Source: Methylocella tundrae (GTDB lineage: Bacteria > Pseudomonadota > Alphaproteobacteria > Rhizobiales > Beijerinckiaceae). Taken from it: a DNA stretch of 64,000 nt. The notes below the pieces were generated by a model that saw only the letters and a list, made by a program, of their open reading frames with translations, ran no database searches and was not told the origin of the DNA. The translations under genes were made by a program, and so were the position numbers. Location of the stretch: contig NZ_CP139089.1 in the NCBI RefSeq assembly GCF_038024855.1, positions 806,001 through 870,000 of the forward strand. The letters run 5' to 3'. The stretch's first letter is position 1; each line of letters opens with the position of its first letter. This document shows positions 9,853 through 20,300 of the stretch, in pieces.

Positions 9853-10767
9853 TTACCTCGACGAGGCGCTGCTTGAAAAACGTTCAATATGGCTGGCGCT
9901 CTCGGCATTGAAGGCGCCATACAGTAGCGGCCTGCGCACGGGACGCTTATATTCGACGCCCCGGATGGCTCGGTACTCGCGGCTGAATTCTGCCCAAGGT
10001 GACTCAAGCGCATTCGTCGCCACGCCGCCGTGGACCTGGTGAAACGTCGCCTCGCCTAGCAACATGATCAAACCCGATGTTGCATCTTCGGCCAGCCGAT
10101 GCCACAGGTCTAAATTCGCCAGACCTCCGCCGGGCGTCCTGAAGCGGATATCATAGCCGCCATTTAAATCTCGCCAATGCGAACGCTTGAGGAACAATGC
10201 GTTTGCTTCTGCTGGCAATTCGAACCACCCCTCGGCTGAGGAACCAGCGAAACTAGAGATCTGGAAGAGCCGATAGCCGTCCTTCTCCCAGTCGCAACGA
10301 GCGAGAAGGGTATCTTCGACCTCCTGAGAATATCCCTCAAGGACGCTTTCCATCTGCACCTTGAAACCCAGATGAAAGGCCAAGGTCCCGATTACCGGCT
10401 TCGGATGGAGCTGAGACGCGGCCAGAGCATTGACAAGGAGGCCTGGGGACGCCATTCGAGCTCCATCGATGCAAACTCCGATAAGTTCGCCTTTCGCCGC
10501 AACCAACCCTTGGTGAATCGCGGCGACAGGCGAGGGAGTGGGATCGGGCGCATCGAGAACCCTGACGTTTGGCGCAAAGGGCTCCAGCTCCTGCTGGCGA
10601 AAAGGGCGTCGAGAGCCGTTATCGACCACTATCAACTCATAATCGTCGACACTCAATCCCTGCTGCATCGGGGGAGAGAATGACTTCAAGGTTCTCGGCA
10701 GCTCACGTTCCATGTTGTGAGCTATTAAAATGATGCTCAATGCAGGCATAGATTTGTCTACCATCAT
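9853..10767 (-). CDS. Family 2 glycosyltransferase
   Basis: A 304-residue GT-A enzyme starting MPALSIILIAHNMERELPRTL, the usual GT2 first strand and helix. It is followed by ELIVVDNGS (nucleotide-binding strand) and GELIGVCIDGARMASPG, where the family DxD is reduced to DGA. It lacks membrane segments and is probably a cytosolic transferase acting on a lipid-linked or protein-bound glycan. It stands alone on the minus strand, just before the insertion-sequence island. The weak DxD could mean altered metal use. Confidence 0.7.
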   Translation of the reverse strand: MMVDKSMPALSIILIAHNMERELPRTLKSFSPPMQQGLSVDDYELIVVDNGSRRPFRQQELEPFAPNVRVLDAPDPTPSPVAAIHQGLVAAKGELIGVCIDGARMASPGLLVNALAASQLHPKPVIGTLAFHLGFKVQMESVLEGYSQEVEDTLLARCDWEKDGYRLFQISSFAGSSAEGWFELPAEANALFLKRSHWRDLNGGYDIRFRTPGGGLANLDLWHRLAEDATSGLIMLLGEATFHQVHGGVATNALESPWAEFSREYRAIRGVEYKRPVRRPLLYGAFNAESASHIERFSSSASSR

Positions 10768-11067
10768 TCTATAAGTGACGATGTAAACGAAAAACTAGCA
10801 GAGCGCGCTCGGATTGTTGGGATAGTTTTTCCGGTTTGATAAGTCGCGCCTCTGCCGGGTTCCGGATCGCCGCGATCTGCGGCAGCCGGTTGAAATAGGC
10901 CTGATCTGACCTCTGCAGGTCAAGGCTGGATTGGATCGGGGGAATTGTGGAAGCGAGGATAGTTGGCGAGCGAGGCTCGGGCCTCCGCGATGAGCGGCGC
11001 AAAGACGCCGTAATAGCGATCAATGCACGACGGGGCTCAGCCAAAATCAGAGTTATTGGAGGCCTCC
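10768..11067. other. Gene-free remnant next to IS island
   Basis: About 300 bases between the GT2 gene and the left end of the IS3-family element. The minus strand has a short protein-like stretch reading CIDRYYGVFAPLIAEARAS, with stops on either side. It looks like a gene fragment, but I do not recognise its family. Confidence 0.35.
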
Positions 11068-11424
11068 TGAGCCGCTCCCGGTTTTTAGGCCAGCCGAAAC
11101 TGGAATTTCCGCCTGTTTTGGCTTATGACGCGGGGAGCGTCGATAAGCCGTTTGCCAACGATATCGGGGGCTTATTCCCGATCGCGCTATGGGGTCTGAC
11201 CTCGTTATAGTCTCTACGCCAGACCTCCATTTTCTCCCGGGCGTCCGCAAGGCTCATGAACCAGGGGGCATTGAGGCACTCCGCCCGAAACTTGCCGTTG
11301 AACGACTGGATGAAAGCGTTGTCGGTCGGCTTGCCGGGCCGTGAAAAGTCGAGCACGACGCCCTTCTGATAGGCCCACAGATCAAGGTCCCGCGAGATGA
11401 ATTCGGAGCCCTGATCCACCCGGA

Positions 11425-12387
11425 GGGACTGTCAGGAATCTTGTGTGCTGGGCCATAATGACGCCGATGGAGGGCTCATATGGCAATCAAGAAAGACACC
11501 CTGGATCAACTTCTGGCCGGCCGCGATCCGAAAGAGGTTTTCAACAAGGACGGCTTATTCGATGAGCTGAAGAAGGCGCTGGCCGAGCGGGTGCTAAACG
11601 CTGAGATTGACGATCATCTTGAGGGCGAGACGGCCGAGGGCAGGAAAAAGCCACCGCAATGGCTATTCGAACAAGAAGGTGATCACCGAGACGTCGAAGC
11701 TCGATATTCGCATACCGCGCGATCGTGAGGGAACTTTCGATCCCAAGCTGATCGCCAGATACCAGCGCCGGTTTCCCGGTTTCGACGAGAAGATCGTGTC
11801 GATGTATCCGCGCGGCATGACGGTGCGGGAGATTCAGGGACATCTGCTTGAGATTTATGGGCTGGATGTTTCGTCCGACCTGATCTCGACGGTGACGGAT
11901 GCGGTTCTGGAGACGGTTGGCGAATGGCGGAACCGCCCTTTGGAGGCGAGCTATCCGCTTGTTTTCTTTGATGCGTTGCGGGTTAAAATCCGGGACGAAG
12001 GCCTGGTGCGCAACAAGGCCGTCTATATCGCGCTGGGCGTCAAGGCGGATGGGACGAAGGATATTTTGGGTCTTTGGATCGAAAATACCGAAGGCGCCAA
12101 ATTCTGGCTGCGGGTGATGAACGAGCTGAAGAACCGGGGCGTCAATGACGTTCTGACCGCCGTCGTCGACGGTTTGAAAGGCTTTCCGGAGGCGATCAAC
12201 GCCGTCTTTCCGCAGACGATCGTTCAAACATGTATCGTTTCTCGTCTTGCGCGAGACCGCCCGAGAGTGGAAAATGCCGCCGCGCGAATGGTTCGAGGCA
12301 AAGACCCAATTCGCCATCATGTTCGACGAAAGGTTCGTTCAAGCATGATGGCTCACCGGCCTCGCACACAAAATTTCTGACACTCCC
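11425..12387 (+). mobile_element. Internally deleted IS256-family element
   Basis: 24-bp terminal inverted repeats at 11425-11448 and 12364-12387 match at 21 of 24 positions (core CTGTCAGGAATCTTGTGTGC on the left). The flanking octamers CACCCGGA and AGCTCGGA share 5 of 8 bases, so they may be a worn target duplication. At 963 bp it is shorter than the usual ~1.3 kb because part of the transposase gene is missing. Confidence 0.8.
11480..12348 (+). pseudogene. IS256-family (Mutator-type) transposase, frameshifted and deleted
   Basis: The N-terminus MAIKKDTLDQLLAGRDPKEV is intact. One extra A in the A5 run near 11643-11647 shifts the frame; in the next frame the family sequence continues (NGYSNKKVITETSKLDIRIP, VFFDALRVKIRDEG, up to PQTIVQTCIV near 12238). 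The central block between TCIV and the C-terminus, roughly 115 residues in complete relatives, is missing. The frame then resumes as REWKMPPREWFEAKTQFAIM and ends in the TGA at 12346-12348. The element could move only if a full transposase acted in trans. Confidence 0.85.
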
Positions 12388-12981
12388 AGCTCGGATCGTC
12401 TTCGGATAGCCGACGCTCTTGCAGATCCGCTCCAGCGTCAAGACCACGTCTTCGCCCCGATAGCTGAAACGGGGATCAATAGCCGGAGAGAAGCGGGAAA
12501 ACGTGTCGACTATGGTCAACACGCGAAGCTTTCGGCCTGTCGCCAACTGGTCATGCACAAAGTCCATCCCCTCCGCTGGCTTCTCCAACAGGCTGCGCCT
12601 GCCGGAGCCTCAAACCAGCTCCGCCCAGGTTTCGTTGTGCTGCATGGCGGCGCATCGGTCGTCCCGCAGTTTGGCCTTCACCCGCCTCTTTGGGGTCTTG
12701 TTCCGCAATTGCAGGCCAATATCCTTGTGAAGCCGATAGATCCGCTGGCGTTCGCCGCCCAGCCTTCCCGCCGCAGCAGCACGTGAATGCGCCGATAGCC
12801 ATAGCGCACGCGCGTCTCCGCGATCTCCTTGATCCGCTGCTTGATATCCGCCTGGCCGCCCCGTTTGGAATTGTAGGCGTACGGCGCCCGGTCGACCCGC
12901 AGGGCCGAGCAAAGGCGCGCCGGATCGAGACTTTCCGATCCGATCGCAGCTTGTCGACAAGCTCCCGCTTGCGGCCAGGCG

Positions 12982-13247
12982 TCAGTGCTTTTTTGCCAGC
13001 ACGTCCTGAAGCATGGCTTTGTCCAAGGACAGGTCGGCGACAATCCGTTTCAGCTTGGCGTTTTCTTCCTCAAGCTGGCGCAGCCGCTTCATCTCCGACG
13101 GCATCAGGCCAGCGTATTTCTTGCGCCAGTTGTAAAAGGTCGCATCCGAAATGCCCGCCTTGCGACAGACCTCGCAACGGCAACGCCATCCTCCGCCTGC
13201 TTCAAAACGAAGGCGATCTGCGTCTCCGTGAACTTGCTCGTTTTCAT
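12982..13247 (-). pseudogene. IS3-family OrfA with one-base deletion
   Basis: It starts at the ATG complementary to 13245-13247, with AAGGAG just upstream, and reads MKTSKFTETQIAFVLKQAED, the usual OrfA helix-turn-helix protein. One G is missing near 13171-13177 (GCGAGG instead of GCGGAGG). After that point the correct sequence is found in another frame (EVCRKAGISDATFYNWRKKY), followed by the leucine-zipper part and a stop at 12982. The gene is inactive as it stands. Confidence 0.8.
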
Positions 13248-13359
13248 GGAATTCTCCTTGATCAGGGATCATAATTGGAAAATCCCAGTTCAAAATGGCC
13301 GGGTTTTCAGGGAGCAGGTCAAGCCCAAGGGGTAAGGTCATCGCCTACTGAGCTTGTCA

Positions 13360-14521
13360 TACCAACGGCCTCGATATTTGACTCGTGAGGGATTCCGCTT
13401 TCGCGTCTGAGATGATTGCATGGCGCGGGGAGGATACGCGCGATGGCGTCAGCGGTTAAATTACGGACGGATTTTTCAGCTGGCGAACTTCGGCGGCTTG
13501 CGACGGCGGCGAAGAACGCGAACCAGAGCCGGCGTCTATTGGCGCTGGCGGCGGTCCTGGACGGCATGAACCGGACAGATGCGGCGCGGATCGGCGGCAT
13601 GGATCGCCAGACACTGCGCGACTGGGCGCATCGGTTTAACGACCATGGCCCAGACGGGCTTCTCGACAACTGGTCGAAGGGCAGGCCGACGCGCCTCTCG
13701 GCGGAGCAGCAGGCGGAACTGGCGCAGCTTGTCGAGACCGGTCCGGACCGGGCCGTGCATGGCGTCGTGCGCTGGCGGCGCGTCGACTTGCAACGCGTCA
13801 TCGGCGAGCGCTTCGGCGTCGTCTATCACGAGCGTACGGTCGGCAAGCTCCTCAAGGCGCTCGGCTTCTCCCATGTCAGCGCCCGTCGGCGCCATCCGGG
13901 GCAGGACGCCCGGACGATCGAGGCGTTTAAAAAAACTTTGCGGCCGCGCTGAACGTCCATCTGGCCGGCGTCAGGAAGGGCAAACCCATCGAGATCTGGT
14001 TCCAGGACGAGGCCCGGATCGGCCAGAAGAACGGCATCGTCCGCCAATGGGCAAGACGCGGAACGCGGCCGCGTCAGCCTGCCGACCAGCGCTACGAGAG
14101 CGCCTGGCTCTTCGGCGCGATCTGCCCGGCCCGCGGAACCGGCGCGGCGCTCGCACTGCACTATGCCAACACAGAGGCCATGCAACTTCATCTCGACGAA
14201 ATCTCACGCATGGTCGCCAAGGGCGCACACGCTGTCCTGCTGCTCGATCGCGCCGGGTGGCATACGACGGGCGCCCTCAACGTCCCAAAGAACATGACGC
14301 TGATTTTCCTGCCTTCCCGATCCCCGGAGCTGAACCCGGTCGAAAACATCTGGCAATATCTGCGCGCGAACTGGCCCTCGAACCGCGTCTTCGAAAGCTA
14401 TGACGCCATCATCGACGCCGCCTGTGAGGCCTGGCGAAACCTCATCGCACAGCCCAAAACAATCACCTCAATCGGCATGCGCGAATGGGCCCACATCGGT
14501 CAATCATAAGGGCCGTTGGTA
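13360..14521 (+). mobile_element. IS630-family insertion sequence with TA duplication
   Basis: Short perfect inverted repeats CCAACGGCC (13362-13370) and GGCCGTTGG (14511-14519) are each flanked by TA (13360-13361 and 14520-14521), the duplicated target of IS630/Tc1 elements. The ~1.16 kb length is normal. The only gene inside is the transposase. Both ends and the DDE residues are intact, so this is the youngest-looking element of the island. Confidence 0.85.
13443..14509 (+). CDS. IS630-family transposase, probably made by -1 frameshift
   Basis: The first frame (13443-13952) holds the N-terminal double helix-turn-helix part (RLLALAAVLDGMNRTDAARI, then winged-helix-like residues). It ends with FKKTLRPR and a stop. 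Moving to the -1 frame at the A7 run (13929-13935) continues as KNFAAALNVHLAGVRKGKPI and gives the DDE catalytic domain: the Asp of WFQDEARIG, the Asp of LLLDRAGWH and the Glu of NPVENIW. The product would be about 355 residues, normal for the family. Programmed frameshifting on A runs is known in some IS630 members. A simple inactivating mutation is the alternative. Confidence 0.75.
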
Positions 14522-14579
14522 TCTATGGGCTTTAATAAAGCCGGGTTGGATCGTACCCAGCAAATCAGGCATGCGGAGC

Positions 14580-15383
14580 TTATCGAAGCCTTCGCCTTGC
14601 AAGCTTCTCGGACATGAGACTGATGCCCAAACACGCTGTCGAAAAAGCGAAGAGATAAGGAATATTAACAAGCTTATCCGGGTAATCCTCGTAATACGAC
14701 GAACGGATCCACTCGACGCATTGCAGCAATGGATTCAAAGCGGCCCAGTGATCATAAGGATCCGGGATCGCCGGAGGAAAGAAGATAATGCCTGAGCTGA
14801 TCCAAAAAAGCGGCATCGAAAGGTTAAACAACAGGGCCCATATTGGAACAACTTGTGCAATTAAGCCATTCAAGACACCAAATGAAAACGCAAAATAAAT
14901 CGTTCCGGCAATCGCAAAAACGAAGCCCGTAGGATCCCGCGGCGAAAACCCGTCTGAGAAAAAGACCAATATCAATATCACGACAATTGAAAGAACGATC
15001 GAATTTGCGAGTTCCAAAGCGCCTCTTGCAAGCAGAATATCGAAAACCTTTACTCTACTAAAATAAAGAAGCTGCCGGTTTATGATAAGCGCCATAACAA
15101 GCTGTCTGGCAGCGTAAACATAAATCACAAATGGAAGTATGGATACGCCGTAATAGACAAGCTGGTCCGTTCCTACCGCCGGTAACCGGCCGAAAGTTTT
15201 GAAGACGATCACTACGGCCAGAAGATGCCCGAGGGGCATCAATAAGAGAACAATCAAGCCTGTGCCGTAGGGTCCGGTTTGGACGCTGATATCGCGCAAC
15301 AAAATTGCCCGGACGACTGCCAGATTGACCGCAAGCGCGGACGAGGCGGGCCGCGATGGCTTAATCGTCATGTTTGATTGCAT
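14580..15383 (-). CDS. ABC-2 type polysaccharide export permease
   Basis: A 267-residue integral membrane protein with about six hydrophobic segments (for example GLIVLLLMPLGHLLAVVIV, ANSIVLSIVVILILVFF and FAIAGTIYFAFSFGVLNGLI). The architecture is that of KpsM/Wzm-type permeases that export capsule or O-antigen through an ATP-driven channel. The KpsT/Wzt-like ATPase partner is not next to it. The IS630 element ends only 58 bases past its stop, so the operon may have been rearranged here. It probably exports the product of this glycan locus, but that is inferred from position. Confidence 0.7.
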   Translation of the reverse strand: MQSNMTIKPSRPASSALAVNLAVVRAILLRDISVQTGPYGTGLIVLLLMPLGHLLAVVIVFKTFGRLPAVGTDQLVYYGVSILPFVIYVYAARQLVMALIINRQLLYFSRVKVFDILLARGALELANSIVLSIVVILILVFFSDGFSPRDPTGFVFAIAGTIYFAFSFGVLNGLIAQVVPIWALLFNLSMPLFWISSGIIFFPPAIPDPYDHWAALNPLLQCVEWIRSSYYEDYPDKLVNIPYLFAFSTACLGISLMSEKLARRRLR

Positions 15384-15966
15384 GGCTGCGCCTCAATGTT
15401 TCGTTCCCGCAACTCAATTCGCGTCATCGATTTAGGAGCCTGCCGATTTCTTGTGCTTTCAGGACGGATTTTTCGAAGTGTCCGATAATTGCGGACTGAC
15501 TGAGGCGCAACCCCGCTGTAGATGTTTGATCGCCTCCAAGGCTCCGACGCAGCTGCGCGTCGATGGTTCGCATCTCTAATGAGAACTCCGAGCGGAATTG
15601 CGGCAGAGCGCCAGGACCCGGTTTATGCCGCCGCCCTCGCCATCGTTTGACGGCGCCGACGCCGTCCCGGTGACGATCAATGATTGCCCGGCGATGACCG
15701 GAGAAAAGCGCATTCCTGACCATAAGCCTGCGCGGAAGAGGAAATCATTCCGGAATTAAGCCGGCGGCTCGAAAGGCGAGCGAGGCCGAATCGCATCAGA
15801 TCCATTTTGACCGACGATCCCATGCCGGTGAGAGCTTTGGTTGACAGCACGTTGAAGAAGGGTACTTTGCCCCCCATGTGATTATGGTCTTTCGACGTGG
15901 CGGGCGCGCACGGTTAGTCTGTTTTCTTGGCCGTCCCGTGATGGATATTCGCACCCGGGAGAAATA
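15384..15966. other. Gap with no supported gene
   Basis: 583 bases between the divergent permease and methyltransferase genes. Open frames on the minus strand (15424-15723, 15677-15877) are Arg-rich, have no recognisable motif and no ribosome-binding site, so I do not call them. The region must hold the promoters for both flanking genes. Confidence 0.4.
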
Positions 15967-17124
15967 ATGCTGGATTTGCTAAAAAGTATTTATAGCAAGG
16001 TTCCGTCCTGGGTTTCGACAGGAACGATAACATCGGCAGAGGCTGCTGTTCTTTCCAGCATGGTTCAACGGTTGCGGCCGCGTGTTCTGGTCGAAGTCGG
16101 AACGGCTTCTGGAGTTTCGACGGCCGTGCTCGCCGCCGCCGCGGATGCGGCCGACCAGCAATGGGAACTGCACACTTTCGACATCATGGAAGTCTGTTAC
16201 TTCGACGAGTCGAAGATCGTCGGACAGGCTGCTCTCGAAATCCTCGGCGAGCGTCCGAATGTACATTTTCATCGGTCGTCGACCGCGCTCGACATCAAGG
16301 CGACGCTGGGCGACCGGCAAGTGGATTTCGTCTTCATCGACGCGTCTCATTCGTCGCCCTGGGCTGCGATCGACCTGCTCAGCATTCTGCCGAACTTAAG
16401 GGAAGGAGCCGTTATCGCTTTACACGACCTTCTGTTGCCTTTCCGCGAGGGCTATTCGCACCAAAATGCCGCGCGTGACATTTTCCGGGTTTGGCGCGGT
16501 CAAAAATGGACGGAGGCGAGCGCGCCGAATCTCGGAATTTTGCGCTTCACCGATATTAAGCAGACGCTCGCCGACATCGCGACATTGCTGCAGGCTGATT
16601 GGGACATTGCGCACAGCGCCGAGGTCATAGACGACTTTGTTTCCCTGCTATCGCCCTTTGCGGAGATCGACTATCCGGGCGAGGCGCAGTGCCGAATGTT
16701 TTTCGCCAAATGCGTTCCCGAGGTCATCAACGGCAACCAACATACCAAGCCGGCCCGTTTTCCGTTTGCTTGCGGCTCCCAGGTCCATCCAAATCAAACC
16801 GACGACGCCCTCCGCGTGATCTGGAAGGGACTGCCAACTTCATCAGGGACGCATTTGCTGTTTTCGGCCTATGCCAGCAATGGCGCGGCTGACAACCCCG
16901 GCGCCGTGGTTAGCGTTCGCGACCTCAATCGGAAGCCCGATGAAATCCAAAGCATCTCGGTGGAGCCTCGCACGCGGACTTTCATAGACTTTGAAACTGG
17001 TAATTGTGATCATCTTGATCTGGAGATTGCTGTCACCCCCACACCAGGATTGCACGCCTATTATGCAGGAATCGAACTCTCGCCGTTCACGGTCAAAGGA
17101 GCCGGGAGCTCCCGGAAAAATTGA
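15967..17124 (+). CDS. SAM-dependent methyltransferase with C-terminal extension
   Basis: The N-terminal ~210 residues form a class I methyltransferase of the Methyltransf_24/cephalosporin-hydroxylase type. Motif I is LVEVGTASGVS (43-51). An acidic loop follows motif I (LHTFDIME), FVFIDASHSS is at about residue 120, and IALHDLLLP is at about 155. The remaining ~170 residues have no methyl-transfer motifs and look beta-rich, perhaps a carbohydrate-binding domain. Methylation of a sugar in the polysaccharide is the likely role from context. The start ATG has GGGAG 6-10 bases upstream. Confidence 0.7.
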   Translation: MLDLLKSIYSKVPSWVSTGTITSAEAAVLSSMVQRLRPRVLVEVGTASGVSTAVLAAAADAADQQWELHTFDIMEVCYFDESKIVGQAALEILGERPNVHFHRSSTALDIKATLGDRQVDFVFIDASHSSPWAAIDLLSILPNLREGAVIALHDLLLPFREGYSHQNAARDIFRVWRGQKWTEASAPNLGILRFTDIKQTLADIATLLQADWDIAHSAEVIDDFVSLLSPFAEIDYPGEAQCRMFFAKCVPEVINGNQHTKPARFPFACGSQVHPNQTDDALRVIWKGLPTSSGTHLLFSAYASNGAADNPGAVVSVRDLNRKPDEIQSISVEPRTRTFIDFETGNCDHLDLEIAVTPTPGLHAYYAGIELSPFTVKGAGSSRKN

Positions 17125-17339
17125 CGTGGCTCTTTCGCAATTTCTCTATGACGAATGAGATGAGACCCCACCCGGAACTCCATAAAAGCAGAGTTGTGTT
17201 CGAAGCGCTGCGTCGCGAGCAAAAGCGGATGTCTCTCGATAAGCGCGACCGACGGCGCGCTGGTTGAGAACCTCGCTTTTCTGTCTAAGAATGCTCTCTG
17301 AGTTTGGCTTGATAAGGAAATAGGTGGGGGCGCCTAAAC

Positions 17340-20300
17340 ATGGGGCAATTTATAGAAAGCGTCGATGTCAACATTGACGAATCTCTATTGAAGATAATCC
17401 GGTCAAGTGGATTATTTGATATTGAATGGATCTATCTGACGGCTCCTCTCGTCCGCGGGGACGTGGACGAATTGATCAAACAATATCTTAGGGGTGAAGA
17501 GCCTAAATTTAGCGCAAATTCTCTTTTCGATGAGGAGTGGTATTCGAAGCACAATTCGGATGTCGCGGATGCGGGAATTCATCCCCTCGTGCATTACATT
17601 TTGTTCGGCGCCAAAGAGCGGCGCGCGCCTAGCCCACTCTTTAATCCGGAATGGTACGAGGAGACCTATCCCGAGTCTAGCCAAGCGGATGAAGGGACCT
17701 TTAGCTTCCACTTGACTGCGGGAAGGGTGCTGGGAAATAGCCCGAACCGGCTTTTCGATGTCGCGTGGTATTTATTACAGAATCCGGATGTTGCGGCTTC
17801 GGGGATCGATCCGGTCGATCATTATGTCGCCTTCGGCGCCGCGGAAGGACGCAACCCCCATGCTGAGTTTGAGACCCGCTGGTATACCAGCCGGCATCCA
17901 GACCTGCTGCGTCTGGGCGCGAATCCCCTTGCTCACTTTCTTGAGTTTGGAGCGCCCCGCCAGGAACGAACGCGCTATAAGCCCCTTTCCGGCGGCTCGG
18001 TGAACGCTGATCTTCCACCCGGATGGGCGAAGCTCAAATACTATAATGTGGTGAAGCCAAGGCTCGGCGAAAGCTTCAAACTCAACGACCCGCGGCCGAG
18101 AATCTTATTCGTAACCCACGATATGTCCCGGACCGGGGCTCCTCTGATCATTCTGACGCTAATAAAATTCTTTGCTCAGCTCAACCAATACAGCTTAATT
18201 ACATTCACTGATCAACCGGGGGATCTCGAGAGAGACTTTCGTAGATATAGCCACGTGTTTGATTCATCACGGCATTCGATAAATGACAAAGAGCTGAACC
18301 TCAGCGACCTGGTGAGCGAACTGGGGTTAGGCGGCCCTGTGATTCTCGCCCTATGCAACACCGCCAACACAAACCACTACTCCGGACCGTTCCACGCACT
18401 TGGCATTCCGGTCATCTCGCTTGTTCATGAAATGCTGTATTTGTACCCAGAAAACTACATTAGGGACCTGTACGAATTCTCGGACCAAATCATTTTTCCT
18501 GCCCAATTTGTCCGTGATGTGGCCGACGCTAAAGTGCCGCTTCCGCCGGGGCTCTCGAAAGTTTTGCCGCAGGGCCTACTCGATGCTCGTTTTGGCGACG
18601 GTTCTCGAGAAGAAGCGCGATTGTCGGTTCGTCGTGAACTCGGAGTTTCAGCGGACGCGCTTCTTGTTCTTGGATGCGGGACCGTCAATATCCGCAAGGG
18701 CGTCGATATTTTTATTAGCGTCGCCCAGCGTATTTTTCAGACGCTCGGAGATCGTGCGCACTTCGTCTGGCTGGGTTCAGACACGATGGACAAAAATTTC
18801 GCGTATTGGATGAAAAAAGATGTCGACAGCTCTAATATTCGCGACGTCTTCCATTTTGCCGGATTGAAAGACGATCCGGCTCCTTACTATCAGGCAGCGG
18901 ATGTTTTTGCCATGACGTCGCGGGAAGACCCTTTCCCGTGCGTCATACACGAGGCGATGGCTTGCTCTCTCGCCACAGTCGCCTTTGCCGACGCCGGCGG
19001 AGCCCCCGAGGCCCTGGCGGAAGACAGCGGTATTGTCGTGCCTTACGGCGACGTATCGGCGATGGCTGCTGAAATCGAAAAACTGCTTACGCGTTCGGAT
19101 GAGCGTGCACGCATCGGTGCAAATGCGTTACGCAGGGTCGAGACGCGCTACCGTTTCGAAGATTACTTCCTCAGCGTCGCTTCTCTGGCTCGGGAAACGC
19201 TAGGCGCGCCTCTGATCGAGACCAAGAGCCGGGCCAAAGTGCCCGTCAAGCCCCGCGTTTTTTTCTTCGGGCGCGATTGGTGGATAAGCGGCGTCAATTC
19301 GTTCACAGAAACGCTGATGCATGACCTGATCGATCGCGGCGTTGATTGCGAACTTGTCTTTCCAAGCTTCAACGATTCAAACCGCAAGTTTCTCCCGCAA
19401 TTGCCGATGCGCTTTCTTAATCTTATCGGCCCGCAGGAGGATGAATGGCAGCGGTTGATCGATTTTGCCAATGAAAACGCGCCGTGCATCCTAGTGCCCA
19501 ACTATGATTATCTGACCTCGGCGATAACTCCGGCGCTTTCGAGCCGGATTGGCGTCGTGGGCATCGTGCATAGCGACGACATCGAGCATTATGATCATGT
19601 GTACAGGCTCGCGCGTTACTGGAACAAGATCGTCTGCAGCAATCGGCATCTTCTGGATAAAGTGGTGGACATAAATCCCTCCCTGGCCGACAGAACCCTC
19701 GTCATACCCTATGGCGTTTCAGTAAAGGGCGGGGTAGCGCGAATCGCAAACCGGGCGGCGGACCACCCGATTCGTATCGTCTTTTGCGGACGCCTCATGC
19801 AACACCAGAAGCGTGTGAGAGATCTTGTGGCGATCACGAGGAGCCTCGATCGCGAAGCCGTTCCATATCGCTTGACTGTCATCGGCGAAGGCGACGAACG
19901 GGAGTGGCTGGCGACATCGTGGAATGAGAAAATCAAGAACGGCGTCGTCAGCATGGTTGGCCGCCTCACCCGTGAAGAAATGTACGAGGTTTTTCGTGAA
20001 AGCGATGTGTTCCTGCTGGTATCGTCTTTCGAAGGCATGCCGATCTCCCTGATCGAGGCCATGGCCTGCGGATGCGCGCCCGTCGTGAGCGATCTACCCA
20101 GTGGAATTCCAGATCTCGTCTCGATGGATGTAGGAGATCGACTGCCGATCGGCGACGTTCACGCCTTCGCTCAGTCCATCGCCGCACTCCAGCGCAATCC
20201 AGCGCGACTGGCCTCCATGTCCGCTGCGGCGATAAAGCGTGTCAGCGAGGGCGGGTTTCGGACGGGCGACATGGGCGAGCATTATCTCGCGGTCTTTGAG

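Larger units (their letters stand above)
11123..12985 (-). pseudogene. IS3-family transposase OrfB, interrupted and frameshifted
   Basis: The rve integrase-type half of an IS3 transposase. Pieces in order on the minus strand are a helix-turn-helix/HTH_21 segment (RYGYRRIHVLLRREGW), then FVHDQLATGRKLRVLTIVDT, then LERICKSVGYPKTIR. There the frame is cut by the IS256-type insert. It resumes past 11424 as [20 protein letters not shown] and runs to 11123. Shifts between the fragments at 12.5-13.0 kb break the frame more than once. The final catalytic Glu expected in NAFIESFNG reads Gln (NAFIQSFNG). The protein cannot be functional. Confidence 0.8.
11068..13321 (-). mobile_element. Degenerate IS3-family element split by IS256-type copy
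   Basis: The ends are TGAGCCGCTCCC at 11068 and the complement of TGACCTGCTCCC ending at 13321, which match IS3-family inverted repeats starting with TGA. Inside are an orfA and an orfB of an IS3-family transposase on the minus strand, both frameshifted. An IS256-family copy (11425-12387) sits inside orfB. Without that insert the element would be about 1.3 kb, a normal IS3-family length. I see no clear target duplication. Confidence 0.8.

Noticed and set aside
13579..14403. 274-codon frame across the IS630 transposase
   Set aside because: Arg/Ala-rich frame different from both segments that carry the transposase motifs.
15424..15723. Minus-strand frame of 99 codons
   Set aside because: Arg-rich, with no motif and no ribosome-binding site.
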